A stretch of 38,939 nt of DNA from an uncultured Bacteroidales bacterium. GTDB lineage: Bacteria > Bacteroidota > Bacteroidia > Bacteroidales > Paludibacteraceae. Where the stretch lies: positions 1 through 38,939 of the forward strand of contig ONMV01000018.1 of assembly GCA_900319005.1 (NCBI GenBank). The letters run 5' to 3'. Shown one piece after another: positions 23,642 to 31,655 of this stretch; position 1 is the first letter of the stretch; each line of letters starts with the position of its first letter. The position numbers and the translations under genes were made by a program. The notes under the pieces are model-generated. The model saw only the letters and a list, made by a program, of their open reading frames with translations, had not been told where the DNA came from and ran no database searches.

Positions 23642-23837
23642 TTAGCTTGGCTTGAGTCCGGATTGAATAACATCAATCCGCTCCTGAACCTGACGAAGTT
23701 TTGCACACAAGAGGCGATCGGTAGCCTCCAACTTCCGACGACGCTTGAGCAACCGGCGAAGGTGTCGCGCTGCCGTCTTTGGACTGAGGTAGGCCTTACT
23801 GTGCTTCGAGCCTGCCCGATTTTTTTTGTAACTTCAT
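23642..23837 (-). pseudogene. Small basic coiled-coil ORF interrupted by a frameshift at an A8 run
   Basis: From the ATG at 23837 the frame reads MKLQKK and then meets eight A (complement of 23820-23827). One base out of frame, a coding-like stretch follows to the TAA at 23642: about 50 residues, very basic and helical (AARHLRRLLKRRRKLEATD, then LRQVQERIDVIQSG). Removing one A joins the two frames into about 64 aa. It could be a broken gene, a sequencing error, or a gene using slippage on the A run. A promoter with an operator-like palindrome precedes it by 90 bases. The helical basic composition suggests nucleic-acid binding, but the family is unknown. Confidence 0.4.
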
Positions 23838-23924
23838 GCTTTGTTCGCACTTTGATTTGGTTCAGCGGTGCATCGACTGCGCGCACTATGCGAGAGAAGA
23901 AAGCGCCATCTGCCAAATCCAGTG

Positions 23925-23959
23925 CAAAGTTACAAAATAAGTGTCCAATTACTTTGGAC
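23925..23959 (-). promoter_or_regulatory. Promoter with overlapping operator-like palindrome
   Basis: TAACTTTG (complement of 23925-23932) is a good -7 box. Ten bases upstream lies a perfect inverted repeat GTCCAA-TTACT-TTGGAC (23943-23959), where the -33 region should be, and no TTTG is present. This looks like a promoter under repressor or activator control. The next feature downstream is the small frameshifted ORF. Confidence 0.6.
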
Positions 23960-24034
23960 AGTTTTGAAAAAAATGCAAAAAATCTTCATTTTTTTTACTA
24001 AATCGGGCAAAATTGCACAAAAATCGGCAGGAAA

Positions 24035-25684
24035 TTAACCGATTCCGGAGTAATTTACGCTCGAAATGACCTCTTGAGGGAACTTTTCGCACCCAATGTA
24101 CAGTGTATCAAAGGCATCTGTGCCATCTGTACGGTGTTCGAGGAGGTCTTCCTCGGACTCGGCCAACTTCTCGCCGGACTTGTTTTTGTGGAAGCCGTTG
24201 CGCCCGTTCAGTACTCCGGCAGACTGAATGGCGAGGATAAGATCATCGTTATTCTGACGATTGAAAAACGGCATGAGACGCTGCTTGCCTTGGAAGGCTT
24301 GGTTGATGAGCAGATACTTCTCATCGTGGCGCATGGGGTTGCCCAAATAGACATCCTGGACTGACCAGCCGTGACGCTCAAACTCGTGAATAACAACCCA
24401 CCTAAAATCCTGTGTATTAACGGCGTAGTTGCTTCCGAGCGCGGTTGTATCGTAGTAGAAAACGACCGTTTTATTACGATGCTCTGAATAGTAATTGCAG
24501 AAGTCATCGACCAGCGCGGGAAGCTTTCTCTCGAACTTGACGTAGAAGGATTTGAGCACATTTAATCGGTTTCCGGAAGGTTGCCCGGCAACGATCCAGT
24601 TGATGTTTGCGTTGTAGTCCATACCGATGCAAATGGGTGCGTCGGGGTTGACGTCACGGTCTGCCTGCGAGGTGAAAACGGACGTAGGAATGTCACCAAT
24701 CTGTCCAACTACATTGGACTGCCAAAGGGTGTCCAAGTACTCAAAATTGGATGCATCGTACTTATGAGACTCCCTCATCGACGAATAGAAGCCATCCTTT
24801 GCAATGCCGATTTGCTTGCAAAGTATTGAGGTTTGGAATGTAAGCGGAGTAAGATCACGCTTCATCTGCTTGATGTAGTTTTCCCCAAGGAGTTGCAAGT
24901 TCTCGATAGAGGAATACTCCTTGTAGTAAACGGCTACGGAGCGCATTTGATTGAGCTGCTTATCAAGGTGGCGTATCTTCTTGCGGAGATATTCCGGCGG
25001 CGTCTGGCCTGCAGCAATAGCCTCCTTGACCTTTTGCTTCAATCGCCAAATCTCATAGACTGTGGCTTCAATCGTCCGGATAAGCTCCACGTCCATCTTC
25101 TGCTTGTAGTGCAAAAACCAAGATCCTTTCTTGGACTGTGGCATATCCGAGAGTATCATTATGGAGTGATTGAAGGAGTGCTTGCCAAAGTAGGACTTGA
25201 TACCGCCATTGGCCGGTAGCGTTTCCTCTTTCAACTTTTCATAGTCTATGAACTTGGCTTCGTCGATCAGGAGCCAAGAGAGCGTAAGCGAGTTGGAAGA
25301 GCCAGGACGGTCCTGCGAAATAATGATAGCGCGAGAGCCGTTATAGAAGGAAATAACGTGCTCGAAATCGGTAGGCTCAATGATGGCCGTCCCGAACGAT
25401 TTGGGCGGCTTCTTGCCTACCACATAGTGGATGTTAGGCAGCAAGCCCCATCGACGCCACGCGGCGAGAAGGCCCGGAATGGTGTTCGTCAGACCATGCT
25501 TGAACGTGGGTACGACGATACCGCCCGTTGATCCCGGCATACGCTGCATGTTGCGGAGCACGAAGGGAGAGGCGATAGAGTCCGTTTTGCCGGTACGTCG
25601 CCCGGCAACGATGACAGTTGTGTTCGCGCCGATGAGCTGCGTCAGCCGCTGCGGGGTATTGAAATATACGCGCTTACTCGTCAT
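24035..25684 (-). CDS. terL: Terminase large subunit
   Basis: A 549-aa packaging ATPase and nuclease. The N-terminal ATPase has Walker A AGRRTGKT (27-34) and Walker B LSWLLIDEA with Asp141-Glu142. The C-terminal RNase H-type nuclease shows the acidic residues in IGMDYNANINW, FYYDTTALG and the late HRTDGTDAFDTL. It docks on the portal, pumps DNA into the prohead and cuts the concatemer. The gene overlaps the small-subunit gene by 11 bases and is the last of the portal-terminase unit. Placing terL after, rather than before, the portal in transcription order is a reversal of the most common arrangement. Confidence 0.95.
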   Translation of the reverse strand: MTSKRVYFNTPQRLTQLIGANTTVIVAGRRTGKTDSIASPFVLRNMQRMPGSTGGIVVPTFKHGLTNTIPGLLAAWRRWGLLPNIHYVVGKKPPKSFGTAIIEPTDFEHVISFYNGSRAIIISQDRPGSSNSLTLSWLLIDEAKFIDYEKLKEETLPANGGIKSYFGKHSFNHSIMILSDMPQSKKGSWFLHYKQKMDVELIRTIEATVYEIWRLKQKVKEAIAAGQTPPEYLRKKIRHLDKQLNQMRSVAVYYKEYSSIENLQLLGENYIKQMKRDLTPLTFQTSILCKQIGIAKDGFYSSMRESHKYDASNFEYLDTLWQSNVVGQIGDIPTSVFTSQADRDVNPDAPICIGMDYNANINWIVAGQPSGNRLNVLKSFYVKFERKLPALVDDFCNYYSEHRNKTVVFYYDTTALGSNYAVNTQDFRWVVIHEFERHGWSVQDVYLGNPMRHDEKYLLINQAFQGKQRLMPFFNRQNNDDLILAIQSAGVLNGRNGFHKNKSGEKLAESEEDLLEHRTDGTDAFDTLYIGCEKFPQEVISSVNYSGIG

Positions 25685-26297
25685 GTGCTACCTCCTCTTT
25701 CTTGGGCGTCCATAACTCTTCCTCCAAGTCCGGCTCCTCGTAGTCGATATCCTCGATGTCAATCGTCTCTGCGCCATAGTGCTTGATCATCTGGTCTATC
25801 TTCTGCTGCAAGTTCGGGATGGGCTTGATACCGAGCACGGTCGGGTCATCGGTAGCCGTGAAGGGCTGCACAACAATCATCTCGTAAGGCACTGCCTGCT
25901 CGTCCTCCAAATCTACACGATTGAACTTGGCATAGGAAGCGGCAGCCTTCTCCATGGTCTTTGTGTCCTTACGTGCCTTAGCCATCTGATACGTCTCCAA
26001 TATCATCTCATTGAAGCGATAGCGATGAAAGTCACGCGAAGCTTGCGAGAGCGTAGGTAACAAAGATTTAATGACCGAAAGGTCGGCATACGCCTGCGTA
26101 ACTCCCAAATTGAAGCGGGAGCGTACCTCGGAGATAAAGACACGGTCTTTAGCGTCGGGGTTCGCTAAAAACCACGTATATTCCTCCCGAAGTCGGAGCA
26201 GCCGTTGTACGGTCTCTTCCGGGTAGATTTCATATAATGCAGTCTCTTCCGTGAAGAGGTCACGCTTACAAATTTCTATGGTCTGTGGTCTTGCCAT
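25674..26297 (-). CDS. Probable terminase small subunit
   Basis: A 207-aa, mostly helical protein with charged N-terminal helices (VQRLLRLREEYTWFLANP) and a helix-turn-helix-like segment (FNLGVTQAYADLSVIKSLL, about residues 70-90). The acidic tail ends EELWTPKKEEVAHDE. The position directly upstream of and overlapping terL, together with the predicted DNA-binding segment, fits a terminase small subunit, which recognises the packaging site. No active-site residues are expected. It follows a second small helix-turn-helix protein, which could share or hold this role. Confidence 0.72.
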   Translation of the reverse strand: MARPQTIEICKRDLFTEETALYEIYPEETVQRLLRLREEYTWFLANPDAKDRVFISEVRSRFNLGVTQAYADLSVIKSLLPTLSQASRDFHRYRFNEMILETYQMAKARKDTKTMEKAAASYAKFNRVDLEDEQAVPYEMIVVQPFTATDDPTVLGIKPIPNLQQKIDQMIKHYGAETIDIEDIDYEEPDLEEELWTPKKEEVAHDE

Positions 26298-26299
26298 AA

Positions 26300-26575
26300 C
26301 TACTCATCGTCCTCCATGTCTAAAAGGTTCTCACGAGCCGTCTGCAGAGCAAGCGGCGAGCCCACCTTGGCAAGGGTCATTTCTTGCTGGTGGAGCTGTA
26401 CTTTACTTAATGCTTTCCCATGGCGGTACGCCGTAAATGCCGGATTGGACTCGTCTTGGATGTCCTGCTTAAACTCCTCAATTCGGACACCGAGAATGAC
26501 GGCTATGTCCGTAGGACGGAGGTAGATAGAGGCAAATTGGTCAATTTGCTGTAGTTGTTCTTCGGTGTAGGTCAT
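26300..26575 (-). CDS. Small helix-turn-helix protein, packaging-associated
   Basis: A 91-aa helical protein. Residues about 18-35 (YLRPTDIAVILGVRIEEF) fit the small-terminase type of helix-turn-helix seen in phage packaging proteins, and the remainder (SKVQLHQQEMTLAKVGSPLALQTARENL) is an oligomerisation-type helix pair. It ends 2 bases before the start of the following gene. It may be the DNA-recognition half of a two-part small terminase with the 207-aa neighbour. The call rests on motif and position. Confidence 0.6.
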   Translation of the reverse strand: MTYTEEQLQQIDQFASIYLRPTDIAVILGVRIEEFKQDIQDESNPAFTAYRHGKALSKVQLHQQEMTLAKVGSPLALQTARENLLDMEDDE

Positions 26576-26587
26576 GCTAAATACTGT

Positions 26588-27151
26588 TTAAGGTTGAACG
26601 GGTTCTTGTGCCGGTGCTTCTGACGGTTCATCGGGAGAAAGCTCCGGCTGTGCTGCTTCCGACAGCCATTCGGACTGATTAAATCGAAGATCGGTATAGA
26701 TATCGACAGCGATTTGGAACGAAGCGCAGGCGCAGCCCGAAGCGAAGTACTCGGGTATCTCGGAGAAGCGGATGCGCGGATCGAGATATAGGGAGCGTTC
26801 CTGAAGCTTGGTCTGCTCCAGGATGAGCACCGACATGTATTGCCGGAACAGTTCCCGCATGGTATCGAAGCAATCAAGACGGGCTGCCATGTTTCCCAGT
26901 TGGTGACGCATGGCGAAAAAGACCGTCTTGACTCTTCGAGTGCGGGGAGAGTTGTTGAGCTCGGTGTAACCCTCGGCGGTGTCAGAGACACAGACGAAGG
27001 CAGTGGTGGTCTGCATAGCAGCGAGGGCATCCTCGAAGCCTTGCAGACCGCTCACTTTACAAAAGCGAAACTTCTTGTTCCGGGCAAGGATATTAGTGGC
27101 GGTGAGACGCTCGAAAAATGAGGTTGCGTCCCAGTTCGATACAGTGGTCAT
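26588..27151 (-). CDS. Phage structural/assembly protein of unknown role
   Basis: A 187-aa protein starting MTTVSNWDATSFFERLTATN. The core alternates strand and helix (FCKVSGLQGFEDALAAMQTTTAFVCVSD, then a helix-rich middle), and the last 25 residues are Pro/Glu-rich and probably disordered. Conserved unnamed proteins of this kind occur in Bacteroides phages between connector and terminase genes. By size and location it could be a tail-terminator or head-completion protein. No catalytic motif is visible and the role is not certain. Confidence 0.55.
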   Translation of the reverse strand: MTTVSNWDATSFFERLTATNILARNKKFRFCKVSGLQGFEDALAAMQTTTAFVCVSDTAEGYTELNNSPRTRRVKTVFFAMRHQLGNMAARLDCFDTMRELFRQYMSVLILEQTKLQERSLYLDPRIRFSEIPEYFASGCACASFQIAVDIYTDLRFNQSEWLSEAAQPELSPDEPSEAPAQEPVQP

Positions 27152-27156
27152 TGCGG

Positions 27157-27885
27157 TTAGGGTTTAGCGGATTCTTTCTTGAGTTCCTCGTATTCGAGCG
27201 CTTGCGCATCCAACTCGACGAGCGCGCGGTGTACATCCATGCGAAGGACCTGTGCTTCCTTCGTGATGTCGCCTTTGGTAAGCGCGCGAATCTGGTTGTT
27301 CATGGATTGCTGCAGGCGCTCTTGCATGGATTCGGACTGCGCATTGACATCGCTGCTGACGAAGAAATGACGGTAACGGCGCGCTAACATCTGCTTGGCG
27401 GACGCATACCAATAGAAGATAGAGACGGCTTCTTCAGCGGATAGTTTGACCGGCTCTTTGGATTGGTATAAGTAGGCTGCCATTTCGGAAAGGAGATCCG
27501 CGTTCTTCGTGACGAGATAACCTTGATAGAGGTTTTCGAGAATGAGGAAGGCTTCAAAAGTCAGGCCGGAGAGGTCAGCCTCTACCGCTTGAAGTTTTCC
27601 GAGCGAAGGAATGCGGACGGGAACGAGTGGCAGCTGGTCGAGCCAAGACAGATGTTGGATAGCGGCAGCTATCTGTTCGGTGGTTAAGAAGCACGGTCGG
27701 CCCTCGAAGTGACAGAAAATGCCGTCATCGGCTTTTTCCACAAGGGTAAGCGGTGCCCACCGAATAAGCGCGTAGGTCTTTATCTCGGCAGCAGAATAGT
27801 TCTGCGTAAGCAGGAAGAAGATGTAGCGCAGTTGCGAGAGCGTTAACTCCTGCCAGCAGGTAGGTAATGTAATGTTTACATTCAT
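27157..27885 (-). CDS. Conserved phage hypothetical protein
   Basis: A 242-aa protein, alpha-helical for most of its length, beginning MNVNITLPTCWQELTLSQLRYIFFLLTQNY. It contains the segment LTFEAFLILENLYQGYL and a C-terminal charged helix (LVELDAQALEYEELKKE). There is no signal peptide, and the hydrophobic stretches are too short for membrane helices. It lies between the connector and the unknown assembly protein, in the middle of the packaging and joining genes, so a virion-assembly role is likely. I do not recognise a named family. Confidence 0.6.
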   Translation of the reverse strand: MNVNITLPTCWQELTLSQLRYIFFLLTQNYSAAEIKTYALIRWAPLTLVEKADDGIFCHFEGRPCFLTTEQIAAAIQHLSWLDQLPLVPVRIPSLGKLQAVEADLSGLTFEAFLILENLYQGYLVTKNADLLSEMAAYLYQSKEPVKLSAEEAVSIFYWYASAKQMLARRYRHFFVSSDVNAQSESMQERLQQSMNNQIRALTKGDITKEAQVLRMDVHRALVELDAQALEYEELKKESAKP

Positions 27886-27915
27886 AGTTTAGGGTTTAGC
27901 GTTTAGGGTTTAGTG
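27886..27915 (-). repeat. CTAAACC-type repeats in a gene leader
   Basis: The minus strand reads CTAAACCCTAAACG followed by CTAAACCCTAAACT directly before the ATG at 27885. It is the clearest case of an A/C-rich leader motif found before several late genes (28751, 27151, 35964, 37063, and the internal start at 36340) in place of a Shine-Dalgarno sequence. Confidence 0.6.
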
Positions 27916-27920
27916 AACGA

Positions 27921-28751
27921 TTACCACCAGTAGCCTCCGGAATCCTTGTGGTTCTCGAAGGATGGTCTGCAGAATAGCATAGCGGTGTAGGAATCCTGCC
28001 ATTCCGGGAACGTTGCAGGACGTGTACGGATGCGCTGGACGGTGGAAAACATCCGCTTGTAATCAAGCGTTTTTCCAGCAAGCATTTCGAGGGTTGTTTG
28101 GCGCACGGCATCAATGATGGTGCGCTCCTCGGCGGTTACCTGCTGCAACAGCATGTTGCGTCGTAACCGTGCCATCAACTCCTCGGAAATGAAGTTTTCC
28201 GCCAGTTCCTGCTCGATAGTGATAGCACGTAAGCGGAGCGATTTATAGTGCGTCCATTTGTCTGCACTGTGACCAGCCAGCGTTGCCAGTTCGAGGTTCG
28301 GCCAGAGCGTAGCTCCGAAGTACGCTGCCTGAACGGAGGACTGCCAAGAAGGAGTGACGGCAAGCTTGAGCAGAAGGTCGGACGCCAGATCATCGCGGTT
28401 CGAGAGAAGCGACTCAATGAGCCGGTTTACTCGATCCGCGCTTGCCGGAACGATGTTCTGATTGGAAACGATGCCGAAGCCGTTCGGTGTGAGAATAAGA
28501 TCGAGCGATGGGATGGCTCGACGGAGCGCATCAAGTGCGGTGATATGGCAGCAGAGGGCGCGGAGCGCGTCGGTTTCCGGAGCTGCCTCCATACCGCACA
28601 TGAAATCTTCGCCCAGGAAATTGCGCGTAAGCCATGTTTCCGCTTTGCGAAGATACGGCTCGATTTTCTCATACAAGGAGGACTCTCCTTCGACTGTTGA
28701 AAGAGCATTGGGAAGGTAGTTCCGCAGTTGCTCATCGGTTGAAATTAACAT
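27921..28751 (-). CDS. Head-tail connector-type protein (DUF6712-like)
   Basis: A 276-aa mostly helical protein: MLISTDEQLRNYLPNALSTV at the start, an ETWLTRNFLGEDF-like segment (about 38-50), and LTPNGFGIVSNQNIVPAS (about 87-104), which is characteristic of the DUF6712 family in Bacteroidetes phages. Such proteins are thought to sit below the portal as head-completion adaptors. It follows the portal gene by 19 bases. The family assignment is from memory of the NGFGIVSN block. Confidence 0.75.
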   Translation of the reverse strand: MLISTDEQLRNYLPNALSTVEGESSLYEKIEPYLRKAETWLTRNFLGEDFMCGMEAAPETDALRALCCHITALDALRRAIPSLDLILTPNGFGIVSNQNIVPASADRVNRLIESLLSNRDDLASDLLLKLAVTPSWQSSVQAAYFGATLWPNLELATLAGHSADKWTHYKSLRLRAITIEQELAENFISEELMARLRRNMLLQQVTAEERTIIDAVRQTTLEMLAGKTLDYKRMFSTVQRIRTRPATFPEWQDSYTAMLFCRPSFENHKDSGGYWW

Positions 28752-28770
28752 AGTTGGTTTAGGTTATAGG

Positions 28771-30084
28771 TTATTGTTTAGTGGTTTCGGGTTTGTCAGT
28801 AGTGACTTCTTTGGCATCCTTGTGATCATCCAAGGTAGTGAGTTGGATGAAGGGGCACGTAGGAAATGCCTTGTCCCAGTGGTTGAAGCGGATGAGGAGC
28901 TGATGCGGATAGAAAAGCAGATCATGGTAGGGCTTCTGCAGGGCCTGCGCAATGGTGTACAGTTCGCGCTTATCCGAGCCGGAGTTGTTCGACTGGCTCT
29001 TGCCGGGAACTGAACCAACGAGGTTGGAGTGTACGCGCATGGTAAAGCAGATGACGTTAATCGCTTCCTGAATGTCCGTTTCCCAATCGCCGCCTTCCTT
29101 GGCGTCGTCGATACGTTTGATGAGGACATCGTGGTTTTCTTCACCGTTCGGGTTGACCCCGAAGGAAGAGAACCAGGCTTTACCGGCATTCTCGGCGCCG
29201 GTAAGGAAGTCGATAATGCGCTGTTTTTCCTCTTTGACGCGCTCCATCCGCTTCACGTTGTCGGTGATGCCTTCAGCGCGGAAGATACGCTCCCAATAGC
29301 GTTCGTTGACCTCTATCTGGTACTTGATAGGGGCAGCGTTCTGAAGCTTGGCTTTCTTGGCGGTGGTGATGAGTTGCTTGATGTCGTACCAGCGCGATTG
29401 GAAGATAGCGGCGTAGTACGGTATAGGATAATAGGTATTGCGCGCGGTGGGTATGCGCGTTACAATGGCAAACTTGCGCTTCTTGGTGCCGTTCTTGAGG
29501 CGGGTTTGCAGATCCGTCCACGGATTATAGAGATTGAGGAGCGGAATATGCTCTACATCGGACGGATTGACGAAATGCTCCCAGTTGGCAAAGAGTATTT
29601 CTTTGCTTGTGCCGTCGGCAGTAGCGGGCGTGAAACGGCAGTTGCAGGCTTCCTTGCGGAGCATGGTGGTGATGCGTGTGCCATCCTTGGAAAGAATGAT
29701 CAAGGTGACACAGAAGCCGAAGTGTTTGAAATCGAGGCAAGCGCCGAGGAAATAATCCGCCATGTTGTTCTCGAAGAAGAAATCGGTGATTTGCTTCTTG
29801 ACATCGGCGGTACACTCGCAGGTATCGTACTGGAGACCTTGACCGTAGCACACTTCGGCGTTCCACTGCTGGCAGGTGGTCAGCGTTTCATCAGCTTCAA
29901 TCTTCTTGAGGACGTTGTAGGGCATGAGGTTGTCCGCTCCCCAAGGGATGTACTGGGTATGGTCATCCAACTGAAGAGGCGAAATCTCGCCATCCTCTTT
30001 GAAGAGTGTGGTGGTGTCGGTGACAAAGATTGCCCGGGCTTTTAGTTGTGGTATATCTACCACAGAGTCAAAACAAAAATCCAT
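28771..30084 (-). CDS. Portal protein
   Basis: A 437-aa protein. The start is the ATG at 30084 (MDFCFDSVVDIPQLKARA), 18 bases downstream of a late-class promoter; the longer open frame would lie upstream of the promoter. Features of the Bacteroidetes phage portal are present: YIPWGADNLMPYNVLKKIEADETL near the N-terminus, a central beta/helix region, and a C-terminal part with NLVGSVPGKSQSNNSGSDKRELY. Portals form the dodecameric channel through which terminase pumps DNA and onto which the tail is attached. The gene opens the portal-to-terL transcription unit. Confidence 0.88.
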   Translation of the reverse strand: MDFCFDSVVDIPQLKARAIFVTDTTTLFKEDGEISPLQLDDHTQYIPWGADNLMPYNVLKKIEADETLTTCQQWNAEVCYGQGLQYDTCECTADVKKQITDFFFENNMADYFLGACLDFKHFGFCVTLIILSKDGTRITTMLRKEACNCRFTPATADGTSKEILFANWEHFVNPSDVEHIPLLNLYNPWTDLQTRLKNGTKKRKFAIVTRIPTARNTYYPIPYYAAIFQSRWYDIKQLITTAKKAKLQNAAPIKYQIEVNERYWERIFRAEGITDNVKRMERVKEEKQRIIDFLTGAENAGKAWFSSFGVNPNGEENHDVLIKRIDDAKEGGDWETDIQEAINVICFTMRVHSNLVGSVPGKSQSNNSGSDKRELYTIAQALQKPYHDLLFYPHQLLIRFNHWDKAFPTCPFIQLTTLDDHKDAKEVTTDKPETTKQ

Positions 30085-30102
30085 ATCTTGCAAATTTTGC
30101 TG

Positions 30103-30137
30103 CAAAGATATGGATTTATGCGTGTATGCGAAAAGAC
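30103..30137 (-). promoter_or_regulatory. Late-class promoter for portal to terL
   Basis: GTCTTTT (complement of 30131-30137), 20-bp spacer, TATCTTTG (complement of 30103-30110). It sits in the 68-bp gap after the moron genes. Confidence 0.85.
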
Positions 30138-30152
30138 GCAAAAAATCTGAAA

Positions 30153-31016
30153 CTAACGGACCAGACGGACAGAGAGACCGTAGAACCGATTGTAGATGTC
30201 CTGCGGACGGAGGCTGTACGAAACGAAGTCGAGGTAGCACGCGTATTCCGCGACGAGAGGCGTAGCCGACCAGTAGGCCCCGCGCTTCCCTACAAGGCTC
30301 ATATCCGTGCCGTTGCGGTAGCCCGCAGCAGGCAGAAAGACGGCACCTGCGGACTCCATCACTGCCCATTGTTTGGAGGTGTAGGTGTTGTCAGAGAAAT
30401 TTTTGCCATTGGCGTTATAGAAGTACGAACCTTGGTCTACCAGACCTTGTGTCGTACTGGCAGTAAAAGATGCGCCTGCGGGCAGTGTCCAGTTATCAGG
30501 GAGAAGGATGGTTCCGTTTACTCCGTTCACAGAGCCAAGGGCAAACAGCGTGGCGGCATTCTCGCGGGTGTAGAACAGATATACCCACTCGTCTTTGGTC
30601 AGCGTACGCCAAACGTTGGCTTCGTTACCGCCGTTGGTGATGGCATTGGTGCCCCAATCTACGAACGTGCTGTAGAGATTGTAGTCTGTACTTACTAGAT
30701 AAGGAGCATTGCCTGTCCCCCAACCGAACAGGTCGCGATGGTTGTCAGACTGGGAGTTCCCGAAATAGTCCCACTGGTTCTCGGCAAACTGCCAAGTACC
30801 GACATACTGCAAATTTCCTTGCGAAAAATGAACTTTGGTAGTGTCACTGACAGAGAACTCACCGCATAGCACACCATTAACTGGTTTGGTGGCAGGTGGG
30901 ATCAAACTGACACTGTCTGCTTGCAGGACATCGCCGTTACTCAGATAGATGTAAAACTGCGCAGAAGCGCTTACCGTCATCATGATGGCGATGACTGCCA
31001 TAAAAATCTTCTTCAT
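30153..31016 (-). CDS. Secreted FISUMP/C-type-lectin-like protein, candidate retroelement-diversified target
   Basis: A 287-aa protein with a Sec signal peptide (MKKIFMAVIAIMMTVSASA|Q). After a short linker comes a domain of the Fibrobacter succinogenes major paralogous (FISUMP) kind: FGWGTGNAPY, VWRTLTKDEWVYLFYTR, LPAAGYRNGT, RGAYWSATP and a C-terminal NRFYGLSVRLVR. Known targets of diversity-generating retroelements in gut Bacteroidales end this way. Across roughly residues 245-281 many codons are of the NNC type expected from mutagenised AAC codons, set between invariant-looking residues. No template repeat or reverse transcriptase is in the window. It is co-transcribed with the preceding secreted protein, one base apart. 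Confidence 0.8.
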   Translation of the reverse strand: MKKIFMAVIAIMMTVSASAQFYIYLSNGDVLQADSVSLIPPATKPVNGVLCGEFSVSDTTKVHFSQGNLQYVGTWQFAENQWDYFGNSQSDNHRDLFGWGTGNAPYLVSTDYNLYSTFVDWGTNAITNGGNEANVWRTLTKDEWVYLFYTRENAATLFALGSVNGVNGTILLPDNWTLPAGASFTASTTQGLVDQGSYFYNANGKNFSDNTYTSKQWAVMESAGAVFLPAAGYRNGTDMSLVGKRGAYWSATPLVAEYACYLDFVSYSLRPQDIYNRFYGLSVRLVR

Positions 31017-31017
31017 T

Positions 31018-31416
31018 TTATAGGTTTATTATCTTGTTTCCTCTTATATCATATTCAAGCGTTGAGCCATCGTGAAGCAATAGGCGAATAAACACCTGTC
31101 CGTCACGCAACACTTTTTCCACACTACGGACAATAGGGTTTTCTGCGCTTTCAATACCATTCTGAATCTCTTCTATAGGAACCATTGCAAAGGTAATACT
31201 CCTCACTCCGCTTATGGAAGATTCCGGGATATCCACTGCTAATGACGCACTGTCCTGCAAGATAATTAAGTCAGTTAAATTAGTGACATCCAACTGCACC
31301 ACATTTTTGACGCCGTTCGTGTCGTATATAATAATCGCAGGCACAAGGGACGGGCTCTGTTCAGCCATCACCACCACAGCCATCAACAGCAACGGTAATA
31401 AAAGAAGCTTTTTCAT
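31018..31416 (-). CDS. Secreted protein, first gene of the moron unit
   Basis: A 132-aa protein starting at the ATG at 31416 (MKKLLLLPLLLMAVVVMAEQ), 21 bases after a canonical promoter. It has a clear Sec signal peptide. The mature part is beta-rich (VPAIIIYDTNGVKNVVQLD, VRSITFAMVPIEEI, FIRLLLHDGSTLEYDI) and resembles the small repeat domains of Bacteroidales secreted proteins that alternate 'S-ITF' and 'DG-T' turns. The next gene's start is one base beyond its stop. Being exported and under a host-type promoter, it is likely expressed in the lysogen or early. Function unknown. Confidence 0.75.
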   Translation of the reverse strand: MKKLLLLPLLLMAVVVMAEQSPSLVPAIIIYDTNGVKNVVQLDVTNLTDLIILQDSASLAVDIPESSISGVRSITFAMVPIEEIQNGIESAENPIVRSVEKVLRDGQVFIRLLLHDGSTLEYDIRGNKIINL

Positions 31417-31436
31417 ACTCAAACAATTTTGCGCTG

Positions 31437-31468
31437 CAAAATTACTCAAAAAATTTGGATTAAACAAA
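31437..31468 (-). promoter_or_regulatory. Canonical promoter for the secreted moron pair
   Basis: TTTG (complement of 31465-31468), 20-bp spacer, TAATTTTG (complement of 31437-31444). Ordinary host-type -33, unlike the surrounding late promoters. Confidence 0.85.
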
Positions 31469-31542
31469 TTTTTCGCGCATGAAATGAAAATGAAATGAAT
31501 TTTGCAAGCGAAAATGAAAAAATGAAACGGAAAAGCAAGGCA

Positions 31543-31580
31543 AAATAAAAAAAACCTCCCAAGTTTTAACGCTTGGGAGG
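31543..31580 (-). terminator. Strong intrinsic terminator closing the head operon
   Basis: On the minus strand CCTCCCAAG-(8 nt)-CTTGGGAGG, a perfect 9-bp stem, is followed by eight T. It separates the head genes from the moron unit. Confidence 0.92.
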
Positions 31581-31655
31581 GGCAAACGGGGGTTTGCTGA
31601 GAGCTTGCCGAATTCCTATCTTGTCCCACTAATCATGCTACAAATTCTGTGCCAA

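Noticed and set aside
27886-27915. Telomere-like TTTAGGG repeats
   Set aside because: Only two short blocks, and the same A/C-rich words occur before other genes; best read as a leader motif.
29029-30045. 338-codon open frame on the plus strand opposite the portal gene
   Set aside because: Antisense shadow of a well-supported portal gene; no promoter or ribosome-binding site.
30085-30369. N-terminal extension of the portal ORF
   Set aside because: The extra 95 codons lie upstream of the late promoter and overlap the end of the secreted-protein gene in another frame.
30084-31416. A full diversity-generating retroelement
   Set aside because: No reverse transcriptase, accessory gene or template repeat is visible anywhere in the window; only a target-like protein can be claimed.
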